NCBI GenBank assembly: GCA_964019335.1 | Contig: OZ025717.1 | Span: forward strand, 248,001 to 312,000 | Direction of reading: 5' to 3' | DNA from: Diplonema japonicum | Lineage: Eukaryota; Euglenozoa; Diplonemea; Diplonemida; Diplonemidae | Length of the DNA: 64,000 nucleotides | Shown here: positions 40,031 through 51,249 of the stretch, one piece after another | Position numbering within the stretch: position 1 is the first letter of the stretch | Layout of the letters: each line of letters begins with the position of its first letter | Made by a program: the position numbers and the translations under genes | Notes under the pieces: model-generated | What the model saw: the letters and a program-made list of their open reading frames with translations, nothing else | What the model was told of the DNA's origin: nothing | The model's database searches: none

Positions 40031-42735
40031 AGTATTTTTCAAAAAAAAAAAAGGAATTACCGAAAACTTCGTTGCCGACGTCTGCGTTCTTCAATTTCTC
40101 AACGTTGACGTTCTGCAGCAGCGACCCAAGGACGACCCAGTGCTTCTCCCCACAGTCTTTCTTCTTAAGAATGCACTCCGCGTTCTGCGTCACCAACTCT
40201 TCCACGCCCAGTTCCTCGTCGCTCTGTAGTGGTGTGGGTATGGTGCTGTAAACATACTATGTCGCTGATAAACCTCCCCAGCCCTGCCATGATGGCGTGT
40301 CCCTGCTTGTCCCGTACCAAGGCTTCGTTGGCTATGTCCTGCATGAGCTTGCATCGTTTTTCCAGACTGATCTCCAAAAGCTGTTGTTATTATTGGACAA
40401 AAAAAGAAAAATATAAAAATACCCTTCTGTGAACATCAACATTGATAGGTTCCGTTTTACCAAATTCCTCCAGCAGTGCGGGTACGGTGATGTCGGCCAT
40501 GGCTGTTGAAGCCTGGGGCGCGTTGGCCAGGGGTGCCCAGCCACGCTCCTTGCGCCTTTCCTCGTGCATCATAGACCTCTCAAGGTCGTCGAACTTCTGC
40601 GGACCAGCAGTCCCGGCCTGCAATTTCTTCTCCCATTTGTTGCCACGAAGGTCCAGCACCTCATGCAAAATGAAGCCCAGCCTGGAGTTTCCTTTGTCGC
40701 ATCTGATTTCGTCGAGCGTCTTGAAATATCCATCCATCTTGGGTCTCCACTCTTCCTTGCCTTGGTCGAGCTGCTTACCAACGGTTTTCAACAGCTGGAC
40801 TGTCTTTTCAAGCCTGGGGTCGTCTAGCTTCGTGTGGTCCTTCAGCAGCCCACTGATGATGACGTGGATGACCTTCTCAGTGAGTAGTGTCCTTTTGAAC
40901 AGCTCTCCTACGAAGTGGATGTTGTTATTCGCACGCTTTTTCATCCTCTCGATTCTAGCCTCCTCTCTTGCTTGGAGTGCCGCCTTCTCCTTATCGGTGA
41001 GGTCGTCGCCGGGTACCTCTGCCTTGGGGTACTGGTCCATCTTCTCGTACTCTGTCTGGCAGATGTTGATAAGAGCTCTTCTGAAGTCCGACTTCCCGAG
41101 CGGCATGTTCATGAGCTTCGCTTGCGCCTTCGACACGTCAGTGCATAGATCTGCGTACACAACAGTGAAGTCCTTCACGGTGATGGCTTCTTCGTAGATC
41201 AGGTTCGCCACGTCCTCCAGCTTCACCTCCTCGGGCCTCCCTTGGATGACCTCGATGATCTGCAGCTTCAGCGCCTCGTACTTTTCGGGCGTGAGCTTGT
41301 TCAGCAGCCCCCGCACCTTGCTCTTCACCTTGTCCGCCTCAGACAGGTTCTTTGTGGTCTTCATGATGGCGTTCATCTTCGGCGCCTTCTTCACGCTCCC
41401 CCAGTACTTGCCACAGTCGCTCGCGAACATCACCAGGGGCTTGATGTTGCTCGTGAGCTCGTCCAAAGACTGCAGCACTTCATTCTGCACTTCGATAACC
41501 TGTTCGAAGGTGTAGTGTTTCTCGTTGCCGGACGGCGCAGAGCCCGGCTGACCTCTCGGATCGCCTGGCGGCGCGACTATCTCAACCGCAGCCGACTTAG
41601 GAACGAACGGGACTGCCTCTGCAGTCAGCTTCGACCCTGCGGGCTTGGGCTGCACTGCTGGGGGTGCAGTCGACATAATGGGCTGCGGCCACGGGTGCTG
41701 AGTTGACGGGGGGAGCTGGTGCTGATGCTGATGCTGGTGCTGATGCTGATGTTGGTGCTGGTGCTGATGCTGGTGGTGGTGGTGATGGTGGTGATGCTGG
41801 TGGTGTTGGTGATGGTGATGATGGTGCACTTGGTGAATGCTGGAGGGCGGCGGGTAGTTCCCCATGTGAGGCTGCGGGTAAGTGTTGACATCTTGGTTCT
41901 CCCCCATCGGGTGGGGCATGGGCATATGCGGGTTCGGCATGTGCTCGCCATTGGGCATCGGAGACGGGGGGAGAGACGTTTGTGGTGCAGGGTTCGCTGG
42001 TGTAGGCGAAGGCGTCGGGGCAGCAGGTGACGGCTGCACGGGGGTCGGCGCGGCGAGCGGAGCGACGTTCTTGGGAGCGGGCTTCTTGGGGACGGGTCTC
42101 TTGGGCTGAGTCTTTTTCTCCCCGGGAACGCCGCAAGCCTTATTGCACCCGATGTTCAAGCAAAAGCTAACGCAGTTATGGCCCTCAATGGAGCCTCTCT
42201 TACATCCGCAAATATTGCCTGCGTCGGGCTTGGGTTTAGCAGACTCTTCGGTGGCAGCAGGCAGAGCAGCGGGCTGGGTAGGCGCCGGTTTTGCCGCAAC
42301 CGGAGAAGGTTCCGGTGCGGGCACGACTTGAGGCTGAGTCGGCTGGGTAACTGGAGGAGTCTTGTCAACTAAGCTCGCCCCTGTAATCGGGTTTATCATA
42401 AGCTTTCTGGCAGGCTGAGCAGTGCTTGGAGGTGCGGCGGCGTACTCTTGCTGCGCCGGGTAATGCGGTGGTATTTGCTGAGGGTGCTGCGCGTGATGTT
42501 GGTGGTGCTGATGGTGCTGGTGGTGTTGGTGGTGGTGGTGGTGATGGTGATGCCCATGGTGGTGGTGGTGGTGGTGGTGATGCCCCGGATCCTGCATATA
42601 TTGCGGGTACTGTTGCCCGGGGTGCTGGTGGTGGTGGTGGTGATGGTGCATATGGTGGTGGTGATGGTGGTGGTGGTTGTGCCCCATCATGTACTGAGGC
42701 TGTGTGGGCTGCGGCCATTGCCCATTGGGGTTCAT
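39472..42735 (-). CDS. eIF4G-like translation initiation factor, five exons
   Basis: Exons (minus strand): 42735-40423, 40380-40258, 40223-40061, 39996-39773, 39723-39472. Joined length is 3075 bases, 1024 residues, in frame throughout. Residues 18-83 and 301-345 are His-rich tracts (up to HHHHHHHHMHHHH). Residues about 173-201 are Cys-rich (CGCKRGSIEGHNC and three more Cys). Between them is Pro/Ala-rich sequence. The MIF4G domain spans about 405-690, with the eIF4G hallmark VRGLLNKLTPEKYEAL, followed by NNNIHFVGELFKRTLLTEKV and HTKLDDPRLEKTVQLLK. The segment after 740 is an all-helical MA3/W2-like part. The protein should scaffold eIF4A and other factors at the mRNA cap in the cytoplasm. An obvious eIF4E-binding YxxxxLL motif was not found. 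Introns are 34-64 bases. Confidence 0.88.
39724..39772 (-). other. Intron 4 of the eIF4G-like gene (49 bp)
   Basis: Donor GTG|GTATGG, acceptor CACAG|GAC. Splicing joins ...DNDSTV to DASDSLQL in phase 0. Read through, the frame hits a stop soon after. Confidence 0.8.
39997..40060 (-). other. Intron 3 of the eIF4G-like gene (64 bp)
   Basis: Donor TTCG|GTAATT, acceptor AAAG|GTGAAC in phase 1, restoring NEVF-GELVSKDHD. Most of it is a long A tract in gene sense; a CTAG earlier in the intron is an alternative acceptor but breaks the frame. Confidence 0.7.
40224..40257 (-). other. Intron 2 of the eIF4G-like gene (34 bp)
   Basis: Donor ATA|GTATGT, acceptor TACAG|AGC in phase 0, joining RFISDI to SDEELGVEEL. 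One of the shortest introns here. Confidence 0.75.
40381..40422 (-). other. Intron 1 of the eIF4G-like gene (42 bp)
   Basis: Donor AGG|GTATTT, acceptor AACAG|CTT in phase 0, joining NVDVHRR to LLEISLEKR. An in-frame stop lies within the intron. Confidence 0.8.
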
Positions 42736-43790
42736 TGTCCTTCCTTCTCCCTCTCTCTAATAACCTTCTCTTTTTTTTTAAATACTTATTTCCCTCTTCC
42801 TTCCGTCCCTTTCCTCTAACTCTCTCTACTACCTTCTGTCCCCACCAAAAGACCGATCTGCCCCCACAAAACTACACCCCGCCAAAAATCTTTTGGGGTT
42901 TAAATGGGTTGGGGAAAAAAAAAGGGGGTGGGGTGGGTGGGGGGACCCTGTGTTGCGTTGTGTTTTTTGTTGTTGTTACAGAAGTTCAAAAAAAAAATAT
43001 AATAAAAGAGGAAAATGGAGAGAAACTTAACAGAGTACGAAAAAGAGTGCCCCAGGGGGGGCAAGAAGAAAACAGCCGGAGTTGTCACTGCAATAGTGCT
43101 TTAGTGCGATGGGTGACCGTTTGTGCTCAAGCGGTGGAAAAAAAAAAAAAAAAGGAAGGGCGAAACTTTTACAAAAAAATACGTTACCGAAGAAACAAAA
43201 ATCGTGGATTTGTTCTTTTTCTTTTGACAACCCCCCTGTATAAAAAAAAGAAAAAAGCCTTAGCCTAACCGAACTGAATCACACGGGGGGGAGGGGGAGG
43301 AAGGGGGGACACGATCCTAATTTGGCCCTTTTCAAAGGCAGCCCAACGCCTGCAGAAAAAAGAAGAAAAAAAAAACTTGAAAGCCCTTATCTGTATATTT
43401 TCTTCAGTGTAGGAAAATAAAAAAAATATAAAAAAACGCTAAAGAAAAAAAGGTGGTGATCTATGTTTCTCTCCTCCTTTCGAAAAAAAAAAAATCCCTC
43501 TTTCCCGTTCCCCCCCTTTTTACTTTTTAGGGGAAATGACAAAGCATCGAAAGAAAAGAAGAAGGGAAAAAAAAAACAAGATGAGAGATCCCTGTATTGG
43601 AACGCCCCCTCCCTCCCCTTTTTTTGTCAATGAATAAGGAGAAAAAAAAAAAAAAAACCAAGTAAAAAAAAGAAAACGAAAGAAACAAAACTGGGGAAGA
43701 AAAAAAAAATGTTTTTTTTTTAATAGAATTCTCAAAAAAAAAAAAAAATCGATCTATTTTTTTTTCTTCTCTTTCCCCCGGCGAGATTCC
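42736..43790. other. Intergenic spacer, no gene seen
   Basis: About 1.05 kb. Many A/T tracts and G-rich pieces; ORFs are low complexity. The part adjoining 42735 should contain the leader of the eIF4G-like mRNA (pyrimidine-poor in gene sense, acceptor not identified). Confidence 0.5.
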
Positions 43791-46418
43791 TCACAGCAAC
43801 TCGTGCATTGGTTTTTCCCACAATGGTTTCGGTGACTGCGGCATATCGGCAAGCGAGTTTTTCTGCAGCGTATCTGCAGCTGGTCTCCAGTAAGGCGTGA
43901 CAGGTGACCCCGGGAAAGTACTATCAGTATCAGAATTTCGAGGAGATGACACAAAAGGCGGCTGGGCGATCAGCGCTTGAGGATAAGCAAGCACGGGCTC
44001 GGGTAGAGTAAACGAGGATCTGTGCTTCGGGAAGATATTTGGAACGGGTTTCGAGAACCTTTTTTTCGCCCCTTTTTTCATATCGAAAGTGAAGTGTTTA
44101 ACACAAAGCGCTGGATCGGTGAACACACAACGGTCCTTCTCCTTCTTGTTCGGTTTCTCCCGTTTCGAAAACGGTTTTGCCTCTTCTTTAACAGGTTCCT
44201 CCTCCTCCTCCTCCTTGATTAATTTCGCGGGTTTCAAAACAGATCTCAGTGTAGAAGATGATGTCCCTTCTTGCCGTGGCACAGGTTTCGGTTTCCGGTC
44301 GTTCTTCACAGTTTCCACCCACCTTGTCCATTTCCAATACCTACATTCCATCAACCTTACAACACATGGGAACCACCACTGTTCCTCGGTACACACTTTC
44401 AAAGTAATCTCAAGCTCCCTCCCTTGTGGCAGAACAATGGTTGTTGAGTCTATTTGTAGGATTGTTTCTCTTGCGGTTTTACACAGTTTTTCAACAGCGA
44501 TTTTTTGCGGTTTTTCGCCGTTGTACGCCACGTTGTTGTCAGAGTCGGCTGTAAAGGTGTGGTTTCCGAAACAGCATAGAACCCGGTGTGTCGGGTCTGT
44601 TTCGTTGTCCTCGTCGGTTTTTTTCAAACCCGTCAGCAGTTTCTCCTCCCAGCCCGCGTGGGATCGAAGCAGGGAGGGGACCGCGAGAACCTCGTCCTTC
44701 TTGTGCTCTAAAAACCATTTTAAAATATCGGTCCCGAACGGCGTCTCAGATATGAACGAGAGATCGGTTTTGGTGAGATGTGAGTTTGACGACGATGATG
44801 TCTCGACAGGGAAGTCTGTTTGAAGAGCATCAGCATAGCATATCGAACATCCCTCTCTGTCGGTGTTGCCCCTGTAGCGGACGAAGCGTGCTCCTATTTC
44901 AACACCACACTTACGGCAGGTTAGTAAAACAGTGTCCGCAGCTCCTGATGAACATTGCTGTCTCGTTCGTTGCCCGGACCGGGTGGACCTTTGGCGTAAT
45001 GGTTTTGTGAATAACAACGCAGCGCGTCCTTGCCATGTGAACCCTGTGCCGCCGGTGTGTTCGGATATTAGGTTTTTGCACCTCGCGCATTGCACATCTA
45101 CTTTCTCGGCCTCTTCTTCGCTGTCGTCATATACTATAGACTCTTCCGACATTTCCTCTTCGTGATGGTCTTGTTCGTTGTGGTTGATTTTCGTTTCTGC
45201 TCGTTTGGGTCGTTCTCGTTGTTCTCCTTTTAACCTTGCAAGCAGGTCTTGTTCATGTTGTTTGTTCTCTGATAGAATCTGTTGTATGGTGTCCGTGTCA
45301 AGACCTTCCAGTTTTAAAAGGTCTTCGATCTGCCTTTTAACAGAGAGTTCAGGGATGTATTCCTGCTTCAGATCCTCGAGCAGCTCTTCTTCAAGCCCGA
45401 CGTGCCGGGACAACAGTGATGGTAAGGTTTTTAATCTGATTGGTTCGTACGTAGTAAGAAGCATTCTCAGGGCGTGGTGGACGGGGTCTTCGTTTTCCTG
45501 TCGGGACCTGCCTCGTTCACGGACCTTGTTCAGGAGTTCCTTTGGGCGGTTCTTCGCCTCACGTAAGATACGCTCGAGACGGCTGGTTGCGAAAATCGAC
45601 GTGACACCATGGTTCAAAAGAAGCTGTTCCACCACATTCGAAAACTCCCTGTTGTAGTACTCACTGTTCCTGTCGATCACGTTCTGTTTGGTGGGATCGC
45701 TTGAAAATTCTTGAAGGCTGCAGTCGTCGTTCACCTGTAAAGCTGCGATGCTTGTCCCAGTCAGCGCCTCATTTATCTTCTGCACAGTACCGATAAACAA
45801 ATTTCCGAAATCCGAGTCTTTTGAAAAGGGGTGTATGGCACAGCATAGTTCGCAGTCCGGGAATTTCACCAGCAGGTTCATCCTCGGTTTTATATCTTCA
45901 GCTGCGTGATATTTCCTTTTTATCATAACGCGTTGCTGGTAGATTTTCTCCACTGTGTCCAGGTCGAACACTTTTTTAACACCGCCCATCGGGTTGGCCA
46001 GGATGAGGTATTGGTCCACAACTGCAAGCACTCTTTTTTTTCCGTTGGACAGAAGCGAGCAGGTGTTGATGGACCGCAGTCGTTCGTTGTTGAAGAGCTG
46101 GAGCTCGAAGGGTGGGTTTGCTATGGGAACGTCTGACAGCTTGTGAAATACCGCTTCTGTTTGAGAATGCAACAACTCGTCCTTGCACATCTTGCAGACT
46201 CTGACCTCATTACGGTAGTCGAGGTCTGGGATGGGGTGCCAGTGGCCCGCACACTGCCCGCAGAAGATATGCCCGCAGTTCCTGCAATGATGCCTTCTGG
46301 TCAACGTTGTAAAGTTCACCAAGCACATCATGCAAGCTGCAGCTTGTTCATCCCCTATCCAGTCCGGACCTGCTTCCACCGGGCCGTTGCGCAGCCATGG
46401 TTTTTTTTTCCGTTTCAT
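43791..46418 (-). CDS. FYVE zinc-finger protein with PH-like domain
   Basis: 875 residues from the ATG at 46418, single exon. The FYVE domain at about 20-80 has the basic RRHHCRNCG signature (41-49), all eight zinc-binding Cys (CMMC, CRNC, CGQC, CKMC) and the preceding W20. It should bind phosphatidylinositol 3-phosphate on endosomes. About 105-230 resembles a PH or GRAM-like module (NERLRSINTCSLLSNGKKRV, LAVVDQYLILANP). A helical, charged middle follows (SLLSRHVGLEEELLEDLKQE), then a second Cys cluster (CARCKNLI, CRKCGVEIG, CSICYAD) that may bind zinc, and a basic Pro/Ser-rich tail. The most likely role is in endosomal trafficking. Overall architecture not recognised as a named family. Confidence 0.85.
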   Translation of the reverse strand: MKRKKKPWLRNGPVEAGPDWIGDEQAAACMMCLVNFTTLTRRHHCRNCGHIFCGQCAGHWHPIPDLDYRNEVRVCKMCKDELLHSQTEAVFHKLSDVPIANPPFELQLFNNERLRSINTCSLLSNGKKRVLAVVDQYLILANPMGGVKKVFDLDTVEKIYQQRVMIKRKYHAAEDIKPRMNLLVKFPDCELCCAIHPFSKDSDFGNLFIGTVQKINEALTGTSIAALQVNDDCSLQEFSSDPTKQNVIDRNSEYYNREFSNVVEQLLLNHGVTSIFATSRLERILREAKNRPKELLNKVRERGRSRQENEDPVHHALRMLLTTYEPIRLKTLPSLLSRHVGLEEELLEDLKQEYIPELSVKRQIEDLLKLEGLDTDTIQQILSENKQHEQDLLARLKGEQRERPKRAETKINHNEQDHHEEEMSEESIVYDDSEEEAEKVDVQCARCKNLISEHTGGTGFTWQGRAALLFTKPLRQRSTRSGQRTRQQCSSGAADTVLLTCRKCGVEIGARFVRYRGNTDREGCSICYADALQTDFPVETSSSSNSHLTKTDLSFISETPFGTDILKWFLEHKKDEVLAVPSLLRSHAGWEEKLLTGLKKTDEDNETDPTHRVLCCFGNHTFTADSDNNVAYNGEKPQKIAVEKLCKTARETILQIDSTTIVLPQGRELEITLKVCTEEQWWFPCVVRLMECRYWKWTRWVETVKNDRKPKPVPRQEGTSSSTLRSVLKPAKLIKEEEEEEPVKEEAKPFSKREKPNKKEKDRCVFTDPALCVKHFTFDMKKGAKKRFSKPVPNIFPKHRSSFTLPEPVLAYPQALIAQPPFVSSPRNSDTDSTFPGSPVTPYWRPAADTLQKNSLADMPQSPKPLWEKPMHELL

Positions 46419-46886
46419 AATTTCTTTTTTTTTTTTTTTTTTTTTTTTCCCGCTAGCACCGTGTCATGATTTTCTTCTTTTTTTTTGCGGAAACACCTGG
46501 ATAGGAGGGATTTTTTTTTATTAAACTAAAGAAATGACAAAAATAAAGAATTACAACGGGGCGGGATGAAAAAAAAAAAAGAAAAAAGCGAGGGCGGAAG
46601 GAGGGGGGAAGGGGAAGGAGAGAAAAAAAAAATCTATTTCCCCTTTCCAAAAAAACAGTATCTGGTGGCTCACCCTCTTTTTTTATTGTTACAGAGCCCT
46701 CCCTCCCCTCCCCCTTTTTTTTCCCCTATTCTCCTCTCCTTCTTCCCACGTTGCGTTCTCGTTTGATCCAATCCCAACGAGATCGAACAATGAGGTGGAA
46801 GGGGAGGGGGGATAAAAGGTGGCTTTTTTAATGAAAATCTAAAATAAAAAAATAAAAAAATCTAAAAGAGGTATTTACCCCCCCTT
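46419..46886. other. Short spacer, no gene seen
   Basis: 468 bases of A/T/G tracts. The FYVE gene leader and the coiled-coil gene's 3' UTR must both lie here. Confidence 0.5.
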
Positions 46887-47031
46887 CTAAAAATCATCAG
46901 CAAGCTTCATAGGTGTGAAGCTAATATCGGCATAGTTTCGGTACTTTGCAGCAATGGGCGGCTTTTTCGAAACACTAGTTTGGTCTCGGTTACGGGGTTT
47001 TTTCCGAGAAAATTCTAGTTTTTGCGGAGTC

Positions 47032-47068
<37 letters not shown>

Positions 47069-48320
47069 CCAATTTTTTTTTCCGCCCCCATACCGGTGAT
47101 AGCTTAACATTTACAGAGCCTTTCTCTGCTAAAGGGGTTCGTAAAGGGTTTTTTGGTTTTGTAGCAGAGCTGGGTTCAGGGGTGTCGAGCTCTGTCGTGA
47201 TGCGTCTGCTCCGCATTCTAGTGTACAGAACCGGTGCGGGTGCAGGTGCAGGTGCAGCGGCTTCGAAAGAGGTCGTTTGGTCGAAGTCCAAAGCACGGTG
47301 TTTTGAAGGTTGTCGGGCGAGGCTCTGGCACATCCTCCTTTTCTTCCTCCGTGTGGTGACAAATATTGATTCTTTGTCGTCATCGTCGTCTTCTGCTTTG
47401 TTGGGTGGTTCTTGTTCTTTGCTCTTTTCACGGGGTGTTTCTGGAGTTTCAGCTTTGCGCTTTACACTGTAGCTTCTCGCCAAGCCCTCCAACTTGCCCT
47501 GCATCGCGACCTTTTTATTTTTGATTTTTGTGAGTTCCTCGTTCAAACTTTCGTTTTCCTTTTGCAGTTTTTTGCATCGCTGTTCGGTCGCATTTTCCTT
47601 TGTTCTCATCTTCTCGTTGAGCTCCTCGTTTTCCTTTTGCAATTTCCTGCACCGTTGTTCGGCCGCGGTTTCTTCTTTTTTATGCATTGTTTCTCTTCTT
47701 CTCATCTTCTCGTTGAGTTCCTCGTTTTGCTTTTCCAACTTCCTGCACCGTTGCTCTGTCACATCTTCTTTTTGTTGTTGTGTTGTTCTCATCTTCCCGT
47801 TGAGTTCTTCGTTTTCTTTTTCCAGTTTCCTGCACCGCTGTTCGACAGCATCTTCTTTTTCCTTTTGCGTCGCTATCTTTTCGTTGAGTTCCTCGTTTTC
47901 TTTTTCCAGTTCTTTACATTGTTTCTCCATCTTATCCCGTGCTTTCGAAAGCCCGTTTTTCTCTTTTTGAAACCCTTTTAACAACTCTTTCTTCTCCTTT
48001 GCAGCCTTTGCCAGCTCGGCCTTCAGTTTTTTCTTGGCCGCTTTAAGGTTGTCTTGTTCCCCTTCCAGCTCTTCCTCGAGGTCCTCAAATTCCTTTTCCG
48101 ATTTTTTCCGTTTTTCCAGCTCTTTGGCCATGATCGTCACGGCTTCCTCCGCGTCAGCCTTGTAGTTGATAAACTCAGTTTCACGGACGCCAAGTTGCTC
48201 GCGGATTTCTTCTACCTTTTCATTCACAATTCCCTCGAAGACCTCACACCACACATCACCCCCTTCAGGCATCTCGCTGTCTTCATCCTTTGCCCCTTTT
48301 CCCTTTCTTTTCGGGGGCAT
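46887..48320 (-). CDS. Coiled-coil protein with tandem heptad-type repeats, two exons
   Basis: Exons 48320-47094 and 47030-46887, joined in phase 0 to 456 residues. Read without splicing the ORF would contain a poly-Phe run from a T tract, which argues for the intron. The N terminus is basic then acidic. Residues about 35-300 are a long coiled coil, with at least four near-identical copies of EQRCRKLxKENEELNEKM. The C-terminal 150 residues are basic and Ser/Thr/Pro-rich with possible kinase motifs (TPLAEKG, SFTPMKLADDF) and KRR clusters that could be nuclear signals. Family not recognised. A cytoskeletal, nuclear-envelope or chromosome-associated scaffold is possible; this is inference from composition. 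Confidence 0.75.
47031..47093 (-). other. Intron of the coiled-coil gene (63 bp)
   Basis: Donor CCG|GTATGG, acceptor TTACAG|ACT, phase 0, joining VNVKLSP to TPQKLEFS. Two thirds of it is a T tract in gene sense, a very strong polypyrimidine tract. Confidence 0.85.
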
Positions 48321-48440
48321 TCTTTTTATATTTCTTTTTCTCCCTTGCGGTGAATTTTGGTTTTCTTCTTCTTTTTTTCGCGAGACAACAATTAAAAAAT
48401 GAAATTAGGCAGATAAGGGTTTAAGAGTACTACTCCCCGC

Positions 48441-49814
<1,374 letters not shown>

Positions 49815-49895
49815 TTAGCTTTAAGCTTGAGGTGCCGAAGCGGAAGAATGTCTGTGGACAGGTGTGTTTATGGGGTTTGTTTTTGCATAACGTGT

Positions 49896-49930
49896 CTAAA
49901 AACAATAGGGGAAAAAATAAAAAGGAAAAG
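49896..49930 (-). promoter_or_regulatory. Candidate trans-splice acceptor of alpha-tubulin
   Basis: In gene sense a pyrimidine-rich tract of about 30 bases ends in TGTTTTTAG about 100 bases upstream of the ATG. This is the expected layout for spliced-leader addition in Euglenozoa. Not proven; other AGs lie closer to the ATG. Confidence 0.4.
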
Positions 49931-50277
49931 GAGAACGTCAAAGCACCTTATCATCATGTTATAGTTGAATAAGGCTCTTTATCACAAGAGAAGGAAAAAG
50001 AAAAAAAAAAAAGAAAAAGAAAAGACAGAAAAAGAAGTCGCACCTCGCCCCTGCTCACACAACTGGAGTCATCGACCGTCAGCTGAGAGGGAGGGAGTTC
50101 GGTCGAATGTAGTTCGCAAGGAAATAGAGAGGTTGAAAAGGTCGGTCCTTTGTCCTGTTGGGGGAAACCCTTCATCAGAATAGAGAACAGGACCAACGTC
50201 GCACGTCTTTCTTCGTTCGTTCGGTTGTTTTATGTTTTTAGTTTATAGCAACAAGTATGAAGGGGCAAATGGGGTGC
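49931..50277. other. Spacer between alpha-tubulin and dirigent-like gene
   Basis: About 350 bases. Holds the 3' UTR of the dirigent-like gene and upstream tubulin sequence. A small hairpin (GTCCTGTT against AACAGGAC) occurs near 50151-50196. No gene seen. Confidence 0.5.
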
Positions 50278-50877
50278 TCAGTTCCTGCGGATCTCGAGGA
50301 CCTGCCTGAAGAGGACACCGCCGGCTGTCTGGGGTTCCGGGTTAGTGAGGAGCTCGCCCCAGGCCCCCTTGAAGTCGCCTGTCCCGCCGACGATGGAGAC
50401 GGCGGAGACACCGTTGTCGGACTCCCTCCCGGAGACCTGGAGGGTCCCGACGTAGCCGGAGCCAGCCCCCTCGTAGAAGGTGAGGGTCCAGGTGCACTGG
50501 CCCCAGTTGTTCTCCGGGTCGTCGGGGAGGGTGGGGTGGTCCGTCCCGCTCCAGTCGGGCTTCCCGGGGTCCGTCCTGATGCAGTACCCAGCGTTCCTCC
50601 CGATCACAGTCGTCGAGTCGTCCGCAAGGAGCTTCTGGTCGAACACGAACACGTCCCCAGGGGAGTCCTGCCCGTCCTCCACGTCAGCGCTCTGCCTGAT
50701 CCCCCCGTCGGGACGCCCGTCAGCGAAGGTTGTGAACTCGATCTTCCCGTGGTGGTGGCCCCAGCCTCCTCCTCCCCACCCGAGGGTGCGCCCGCTGTGG
50801 CGGTTCGCAGCCCCAGCAGTCGCCCCCGCAGAGGCAACCCCGAGAAGGGCGAACATCATTGCTGCTTTGCTCATCAT
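50278..50877 (-). CDS. Secreted dirigent / allene-oxide-cyclase-like beta-barrel protein
   Basis: 199 residues from the ATG at 50877. The longer ORF upstream was rejected because its N terminus is unlike a protein and the chosen start opens on a signal-type segment (MMSKAAMMFALLGVASAGAT). A Gly/His stretch (GWGGGGWGHHH) follows. The body reads as an eight-stranded barrel: GDVFVFDQKL, GQCTWTLTFYEG, YVGTLQVSG, VSIVGGTGDFKGAWGE. The last element is the GGTGxFxxAxG signature of the dirigent/AOC fold. In plants such barrels steer phenoxy-radical coupling or cyclise fatty acids; in protists their role is unknown. The nearby multicopper oxidase could in principle produce radical substrates, but this link is speculative. 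Confidence 0.75.
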   Translation of the reverse strand: MMSKAAMMFALLGVASAGATAGAANRHSGRTLGWGGGGWGHHHGKIEFTTFADGRPDGGIRQSADVEDGQDSPGDVFVFDQKLLADDSTTVIGRNAGYCIRTDPGKPDWSGTDHPTLPDDPENNWGQCTWTLTFYEGAGSGYVGTLQVSGRESDNGVSAVSIVGGTGDFKGAWGELLTNPEPQTAGGVLFRQVLEIRRN

Positions 50878-51249
50878 TTTTGTGTGAAGTTGTTGTATGT
50901 AGAGAAGCTCCTGTTTGAAGGCAATCAAGCATTGATTCAACAACTGCAAAAAGCACGAATGAAATAGAAATAGAAAGCCCCACTGGCTGTGCTGCGCGTC
51001 GCAGCTGCCCACAACTAACGCAAAAGAAAGCGTAGAGGGAAAAAGAAAGGTGTGCCGGTGCACAATTTGTGAAAGATCGGCCTTGGGACAGCCGCCTTTG
51101 CACAAGATGACGAGACATGCCACACTGTGAAGAAAAGAATCACATCGCATTACGAATCCTGTGATGGGGGAACCACCAAAATCATCGAAAAAGAAGGAGG
51201 GAAATCATTGAAGAAAAAAGAGAAGAAAAGCTCCCTCGGCAAAGGAGCC

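Noticed and set aside
47031-47093. Poly-Phe insert in the coiled-coil protein
   Set aside because: A T tract inside an intron with good splice sites, not coding.
50878-51150. Upstream extension of the dirigent-like ORF
   Set aside because: The extra 91 residues lack any protein character; the ATG at 50877 begins a clear signal-like segment.
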